DNA of 6,164 bases, from positions 1-6,164 of the forward strand of contig SHZL01000168.1 of assembly GCA_009692275.1 (NCBI GenBank), read 5' to 3'. Position 1 is the first letter of the stretch. Each line of letters opens with the position of its first letter. The notes below the pieces were generated by a model. That model was not told the DNA's origin and ran no database searches. It saw only the letters and a program-made list of their open reading frames with translations. A program made the translations under genes and the position numbers. This DNA is from Lysobacterales bacterium (GTDB taxonomy: Bacteria > Pseudomonadota > Gammaproteobacteria > Xanthomonadales > SZUA-36). Shown one piece after another: positions 5,152 to 6,164 of this stretch.

Positions 5152-6164
5152 ATGGGCGCCAATCACTTGCCCCCAAGCACGTCCATGCTTGAACAACTGG
5201 CAATTCTGCGTAATTTCGGTGGCACTACATTGACCACCGGCTTGAAAGATGAGGTCCTGTTGCGCTTTGCCCGCCAGGACAGCCGCCTGCCCGAAGCAGT
5301 CCAGGCTGCAGTTGAGGAGTTCAACAGGTTACGTGATGAAGAACCGGATCTGTTGGCCATGGACGAAGAGACCCAGATTTCGGAAATCCAGTCGGGCTTC
5401 GTCAATTTCTACCCTGAAGATGCGGTTAATCCCTACGTTGCCCTGGCGGCACGCGGCCCGTGGGTGGTTACGCTCAAGGGGGCCGTGGTCCACGACTCAG
5501 CAGGCTATGGCATGCTGGGGTTCGGGCACGCACCTGCGTCCGTATTGGAAGCGATGAGCCGTAAGCAAGTCATGGCCAACGTGATGACCCCCAACATCAG
5601 CCAGAAACGCCTCTACGAGGCCCTGTGCCGCGAAATTGGCCACACCAGGACTACTGGCTGCCCGATGGACCGTTTCCTGTGCCTGAACAGTGGTTCCGAG
5701 GCAGTCAGTCTCGCCGCCCGCATCTCGGATATCAATGCGAAGCTAATGACCGACCCGGGCGGACGCCATGCCAGCAAGCAAATCCGTTTCGCCAGTTTGC
5801 GCGGAGGATTTCATGGACGCACCGACCGGCCGGCGCAGTTTTCCGACTCCAGTCGTTCCACCTACATCAGGCACCTGGCGAGTTTTCGCGATAACGACCG
5901 GCTGATCACGGTCGAACCCAACGACATTGAGCAGCTGAAGCAGATTTTTCAGTGGGCAGACGGCAACAACGTGTTCATCGAAGGCTTTTTCTTCGAACCG
6001 GTAATGGGTGAAGGCAACCCGGGCTTGTCGATCAGCCGCGCATTCTACGACATGGCACGCGAGCTCACCCGTGCCCACGGCTCGCTGATGGTGGTGGATT
6101 CCATCCAGGCAGGATTGCGTGCCCACGGGGTACTGTCCATTTGTGACTACCCGGGATTCCAGGA
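5152..6164 (+). CDS. Class III-fold PLP-dependent aminotransferase (3' end outside window)
   Basis: A frame of 337 codons runs open to the right edge. Motifs mark the fold-type I, class III aminotransferase family: LGFGHAPASVLEAM (122-135), the phosphate-binding LNSGSEAV (178-185), GGFHGRT (218-224), FEPVMGEG (281-288) and VVDSIQAGLRAHG (314-326). The last corresponds to the DEVQ motif whose Asp316 would bind the PLP ring nitrogen and Gln319 the ring hydroxyl; here the usual Glu is Ser317. The catalytic Lys should lie downstream, beyond the window, so activity cannot be judged. About 80 residues come before the recognisable domain, longer than in compact members such as ornithine or acetylornithine aminotransferase. 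The substrate is not evident: lysine, ornithine, 4-aminobutyrate or another omega-amino compound are all possible. It follows queG on the same strand. The family call is firm; no gene name is justified. Confidence 0.88.
   Translation, partial: MGANHLPPSTSMLEQLAILRNFGGTTLTTGLKDEVLLRFARQDSRLPEAVQAAVEEFNRLRDEEPDLLAMDEETQISEIQSGFVNFYPEDAVNPYVALAARGPWVVTLKGAVVHDSAGYGMLGFGHAPASVLEAMSRKQVMANVMTPNISQKRLYEALCREIGHTRTTGCPMDRFLCLNSGSEAVSLAARISDINAKLMTDPGGRHASKQIRFASLRGGFHGRTDRPAQFSDSSRSTYIRHLASFRDNDRLITVEPNDIEQLKQIFQWADGNNVFIEGFFFEPVMGEGNPGLSISRAFYDMARELTRAHGSLMVVDSIQAGLRAHGVLSICDYPGFQ

Noticed and set aside
5743..6126. 127-codon open frame on the minus strand
   Set aside because: It is antisense to the aminotransferase, whose motifs GGFHGRT, FEPVMGEG and DSIQ are all encoded on the plus strand over the same bases.
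1..6164. A new defence or mobile system
   Set aside because: All complete genes belong to known housekeeping families in conserved order, and there are no integrase, transposase, toxin-antitoxin or nuclease genes.

Overview
The window looks like a chromosomal housekeeping segment of a gammaproteobacterium. It carries, in the order known from Escherichia coli and relatives, queG diverging from nnr-tsaE-amiB-mutL. The protein sequences match that group closely: MutL starts with the same spacing before its NQIAAGEVVERP segment, and QueG and TsaE align along their length. Composition is moderately GC-rich and uniform by eye, and nothing suggests horizontal transfer. No tRNA, rRNA, insertion sequence, CRISPR array or phage gene was seen. 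No stretch over 300 bases lacks a gene.

Layout. On the minus strand, read from about 3877 down to 1, are nnr (NAD(P)HX repair, 3877-2369), tsaE (t6A tRNA modification ATPase, 2298-1810), amiB (septal peptidoglycan amidase, 1704-388) and the first 95 codons of mutL (285-1, cut by the window edge). By synteny, miaA and hfq would be expected further left, but they are not in the window. On the plus strand, starting 16 bp from the nnr start codon, is queG (epoxyqueuosine reductase, 3893-5044). After a 107-bp gap comes a class III-fold PLP-dependent aminotransferase (5152 to the right edge). Its catalytic lysine and C-terminus lie outside the window.

How they fit together. QueG and TsaE both act on tRNA anticodon-loop modification (queuosine at position 34, t6A at position 37). 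Nnr repairs hydrated NAD(P)H. AmiB splits septal peptidoglycan and MutL acts in mismatch repair. The cluster is a conserved operon of unrelated housekeeping roles, not a single pathway. The aminotransferase is not part of the E. coli version of this locus and its substrate cannot be told from the sequence.

The unusual material is at the gene junctions. (1) The nnr-tsaE junction holds a 15-bp tandem repeat that places an ATGA start/stop overlap every 15 nt. The result is a possible 25-codon coupling cistron linking the nnr stop to a GTG start for tsaE. (2) The nnr and queG start codons diverge across only 15 bp. A perfect TATAAT there is placed so that the nnr message would be leaderless. (3) queG has no ribosome site of its own but follows a four-codon minicistron with a strong one. 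These are sequence observations with inferred function. I found no convincing new multi-gene system.
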